64,000 bases of DNA from Acidobacteriota bacterium. GTDB lineage: Bacteria; Acidobacteriota; Terriglobia; Terriglobales; Acidobacteriaceae. Made by a program: the position numbers and the translations under genes. The number at the start of each line of letters is the position of its first letter. Position 1 is the stretch's first letter. The stretch spans positions 1 to 64,000 of the forward strand of contig QIBA01000066.1 in NCBI GenBank assembly GCA_003225175.1. Reading direction: 5' to 3'. Shown in pieces: positions 61,734 through 64,000 of the stretch. The notes under the pieces are model-generated. The model was not told the origin of the DNA and searched no databases. It saw only the letters and a program-made list of their open reading frames with translations.

Positions 61734-62759
61734 ATGAAGATCCTTCTCATCGGCGGCACTGGATTCATCGGCCGCTTTGTCGTCGAGCAGCTCGTTAACT
61801 CCGGACACGACGTGACTGTTCTTCATCGCGGCAAGAGTAATGTCCAGCTTCCGGACGGTGCGCGACGTGTTCTTGGTGACAGCAATGGCCTGGCTGAGCT
61901 TCGTCCAGAACTGCGCAAGCTCTCATTGGATGTAGTCATCAATTTCATTCTGAGCTCTGGTCGACAAGCACAACAAGTGCTGGAGGCGCTTCGCGGCATT
62001 GCAGGGCGCGTAGTCGCGCTTAGCAGCATGGATGTCTATCGTGCTTGCGGAGTGCTGCACGAAACTGAATCCGGCGGGCTCCAACCGGTGCCGCTGACCG
62101 AAGAATCTGAGTTGCGAACGAAACCTGCATATACTCCGCAGCAGATGGAAATGGGCAAAAGGATTTTCTCCTGGATGAATGACGAGTACGACAAGATCGC
62201 TGTGGAAGGCGCCATACTGTCGAATCCAGAGCTTCCCGGAACGGTCCTGCGGTTGCCGATGGTTTACGGACCGGGCGATCCGCTGCATAGGTTTCTCCCC
62301 ATCATCAAACGCATTCGCGACGGTCGGCGAAAGATCTTGTTCGAGCAAGATATTGCGTGTTGGCGCGGAACGATGGGCTTCGTGGAGAACGTCGCAACTG
62401 CGATCAAGCTGGCAGCCACGCGTTCGGAGGCGAGCGGTCGCACTTACAATATTGCGGAGGAAGATCCGCTCACTGAGGTCGAATGGGCACGGCTAATCGC
62501 AAAGGAAATGGCATGGGACTGTGAATTTGTCGTGCTGCCAAAAGAGCGTGTTCCGCAGCATTTGCTGCATCCCGGAAATTTCAAGCAGCACTGGGTAGCA
62601 AGTTCAAAACGGATTCGGCAGGAACTCGGTTATCGCGAAGCGATTTCTCACGATGAGGCTGTCCGTCGAACAATACGCTGGGAGCTCGAAAATCCGCCTG
62701 CGCAGATTCCTGAAATATTGTTCAACTACGCAGCCGAGGATGACGCGGCTCTACCTTGA
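61734..62759 (+). CDS. NAD-dependent epimerase/dehydratase-like protein
   Basis: A 341-residue short-chain dehydrogenase of the extended type. The Rossmann loop GGTGFIGRFV (residues 7-16) is clear, and a YDKIAVE segment corresponds to the usual YxxxK pair with the spacing of atypical members. LRLPMVYGPGDPLHRFLPII and NIAEEDPLTEVEWARL follow. Substrate is likely a nucleotide sugar or related, but not shown. Its stop overlaps the convergent PilT-like gene by nine bases. Confidence 0.82.
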   Translation: MKILLIGGTGFIGRFVVEQLVNSGHDVTVLHRGKSNVQLPDGARRVLGDSNGLAELRPELRKLSLDVVINFILSSGRQAQQVLEALRGIAGRVVALSSMDVYRACGVLHETESGGLQPVPLTEESELRTKPAYTPQQMEMGKRIFSWMNDEYDKIAVEGAILSNPELPGTVLRLPMVYGPGDPLHRFLPIIKRIRDGRRKILFEQDIACWRGTMGFVENVATAIKLAATRSEASGRTYNIAEEDPLTEVEWARLIAKEMAWDCEFVVLPKERVPQHLLHPGNFKQHWVASSKRIRQELGYREAISHDEAVRRTIRWELENPPAQIPEILFNYAAEDDAALP

Positions 62760-63920
62760 AGCCTCAGTCTCTTCGTAATCGGAAAGCGACAGGTTCAAAT
62801 TGCCGGCATTGGTTGCGTATCCAATCGCCGTGGCTTTGGTGATGACCCCGTCCCGGACCATTTTCTCCAGCACGGCGTCAAAGTGCTGCATGCCTTCCAG
62901 TTCGCCATCCTTCATCGCGTCATGCAGCGACTGACCACTGCGCTCGCCGTTCATAACGTAGTCTCGCGTGCGCATCGTGGATTTAAGGATTTCAATGGCA
63001 GCCATGCGTCCATGACCATCTTTGCGCGGCAATAAGCGTTGGGAGACGATGTAGCGGAATGATTGCGCAAGGCGGTTGCGGATCGCCGTTTGCTCACTAA
63101 CTGGAAATTCTCCGATGATGCGTTCGACGGTCTTTGGCGCATCGATTGTATGCAGTGTAGAGAATACGAGGTGACCGGTTTCGGAAGCCGTCATCGCGAT
63201 CTCGATGGTCTCGCGATCGCGCATCTCGCCCACCAGAATCACTTTCGGAGCCTGGCGTAATGCAGCTCGCAAGGCGAGAGCGAAGGTCGGCGTATCGCTG
63301 TGCAACTCGCGCTGATGAATCGTCGATTTGCCGTGCGGGTGCATGAACTCGATCGGATCTTCGATGGTGACGATGTGGTACGCCTTCGTCTCGTTGATGA
63401 GACGGATGATGGCAGCGAGTGTCGAAGACTTTCCCGAGCCCGTCGGGCCTGTCACCAGAACGATGCCATTCTTCAGCCCCGCAATATCTTTCAATTGCGG
63501 CGGCAGCTTGAGATCTTCAAAAGAGGGGATCACCATCGGGATAGTGCGCATAACGATGGCGTACGTTCCTCTTTGCCGAAAGACGTTTACGCGAAATCGT
63601 GCTAAATCGGGAATACTGTAAGAAGTGTCGCAGGCGCCGTCGTTCTTCAGGAAGTCAGCAGCGCGCTTATTGGCGCCGATCAGATCAGCGGCGAGTCTCG
63701 CCGTGTCCTGCGCCGAGAGCACAGGCAGTCCTGGCACCACAACCAGTTGGCCTCCCAATTCGACCTGTGGAGGACGATACGGCGAGATGATCAGGTCGCT
63801 GACTCTGGCATTGAACTTGACCATTGTAGTAATCAGTGCAGGAGTCGAAATCGCCGCGGCGGGCGTGGCAGGAGCTGCGGGTTGCGAAGCGGCTGGAGCA
63901 GTCGTCGGCGTGGTCGCCAT
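62751..63920 (-). CDS. pilT: PilT-like twitching motility ATPase
   Basis: A 389-residue hexameric ATPase that retracts type IV pili. After a 35-residue low-complexity Ala/Pro/Thr N terminus come the PAS-like N domain and the RecA-like core with Walker A GPTGSGKSSTL, the Asp box IEDPIEFMH, Walker B ILVGEMRDRETIEIAM and the His box GHLVFSTLHT. The AIRNRLAQSF segment fits PilT rather than PilB. Start is ATG 63920. The low-complexity start is unusual; typical PilT begins directly with its N domain. Confidence 0.92.
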   Translation of the reverse strand: MATTPTTAPAASQPAAPATPAAAISTPALITTMVKFNARVSDLIISPYRPPQVELGGQLVVVPGLPVLSAQDTARLAADLIGANKRAADFLKNDGACDTSYSIPDLARFRVNVFRQRGTYAIVMRTIPMVIPSFEDLKLPPQLKDIAGLKNGIVLVTGPTGSGKSSTLAAIIRLINETKAYHIVTIEDPIEFMHPHGKSTIHQRELHSDTPTFALALRAALRQAPKVILVGEMRDRETIEIAMTASETGHLVFSTLHTIDAPKTVERIIGEFPVSEQTAIRNRLAQSFRYIVSQRLLPRKDGHGRMAAIEILKSTMRTRDYVMNGERSGQSLHDAMKDGELEGMQHFDAVLEKMVRDGVITKATAIGYATNAGNLNLSLSDYEETEASR

Positions 63921-63959
63921 GCGATGTACCTTTTTGGGAAAACCTTAATTTTGTACCGA

Positions 63960-64000
63960 TTACTTCTTAACGATTGCGTTGTATCCGTCGCCCGCGAGTT
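63960..64000 (-). CDS. C-terminal end of a gene continuing outside the window
   Basis: On the minus strand an open frame of 12 codons runs in from the window edge and stops at TAA (63960-63962), ending LAGDGYNAIVKK. It lies 39 bases upstream of the PilT gene and on the same strand, so it may be a neighbour in the same unit. Too short to identify; a chance open frame is possible. Confidence 0.3.
   Translation of the reverse strand, partial: LAGDGYNAIVKK

Noticed and set aside
1-64000. tRNA, rRNA, CRISPR array, prophage or insertion sequence
   Set aside because: I looked for T-loop and acceptor patterns, spaced identical repeats, and transposase or integrase signatures and saw none; a covariance search could still find a small RNA gene.

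Overview
The window reads as a chromosomal segment of an acidobacterium (class Terriglobia, Koribacter/Acidobacteriaceae-like). This rests on content, not on a database search: an acidobacterial-type PadR regulator followed by an ADOP permease (29500-32567), a PilZ domain of the acidobacterial type joined to TonB (26620-28137), a fused E1 alpha/beta 2-oxoacid dehydrogenase (58786-60972), several small secreted families typical of the phylum, and dispersed palindromic and MITE-like repeats. GC is moderate. No tRNA, rRNA, CRISPR array, prophage or insertion sequence was recognised.

Layout. 76-9016: inositol-phosphate synthase, an M48 protease, a CBS protein, an MFS carrier, rpsO and pnp. 9098-23390: mostly minus strand. 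It holds a peptidoglycan-salvage cluster (AmiE-like serine hydrolase, MurQ, MurA), class A beta-lactamase-fold and YvcK genes, a run of exported proteins including a second M48 protease, then a POT carrier, YggU, YggS and a glutaredoxin. 23554-28137: an ECF sigma factor overlapping a TonB-like protein, an exported aldose epimerase and a PilZ-TonB fusion. 28509-32567: SYLF protein, PadR and ADOP permease. 32704-39088: a tight plus-strand operon mgtC-dapF-ldcA-mpl-(broken M61 peptidase)-plsC. 39044-43925: saccharopine-dehydrogenase-like protein, a 54-residue zinc-ribbon protein, GluQRS, DUF302, a Tat-exported aminotransferase and a peroxiredoxin with an in-frame UGA. 44070-51392: TetR and acyl-CoA synthetase, thiG, sucCD, ndk and a tautomerase. 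51410-64000: pseudo-receiver, transketolase, SpoIIE-type phosphatase, HAD phosphatase, E1 dehydrogenase, molybdopterin protein, epimerase and PilT.

Functional themes. Two loci point to cell-wall turnover and recycling: AmiE-like/MurQ/MurA and DapF/LdcA/Mpl. Two TonB-like proteins and many signal-peptide proteins point to an outer-membrane cell. SucCD, Ndk, the E1 fusion, transketolase and acyl-CoA synthetase are ordinary aerobic heterotroph metabolism.

The most notable observations are: (1) a probable selenocysteine peroxiredoxin whose UGA sits exactly at the peroxidatic cysteine; (2) a DapF homologue in which both catalytic cysteines are serine, encoded beside LdcA and Mpl; (3) an M61 peptidase broken by a deletion plus frameshift inside a translationally coupled operon; (4) seven copies of one palindromic intergenic repeat, one of which fills the gap between two convergent stop codons; and (5) a palindromic candidate operator in front of the PadR/ADOP pair.
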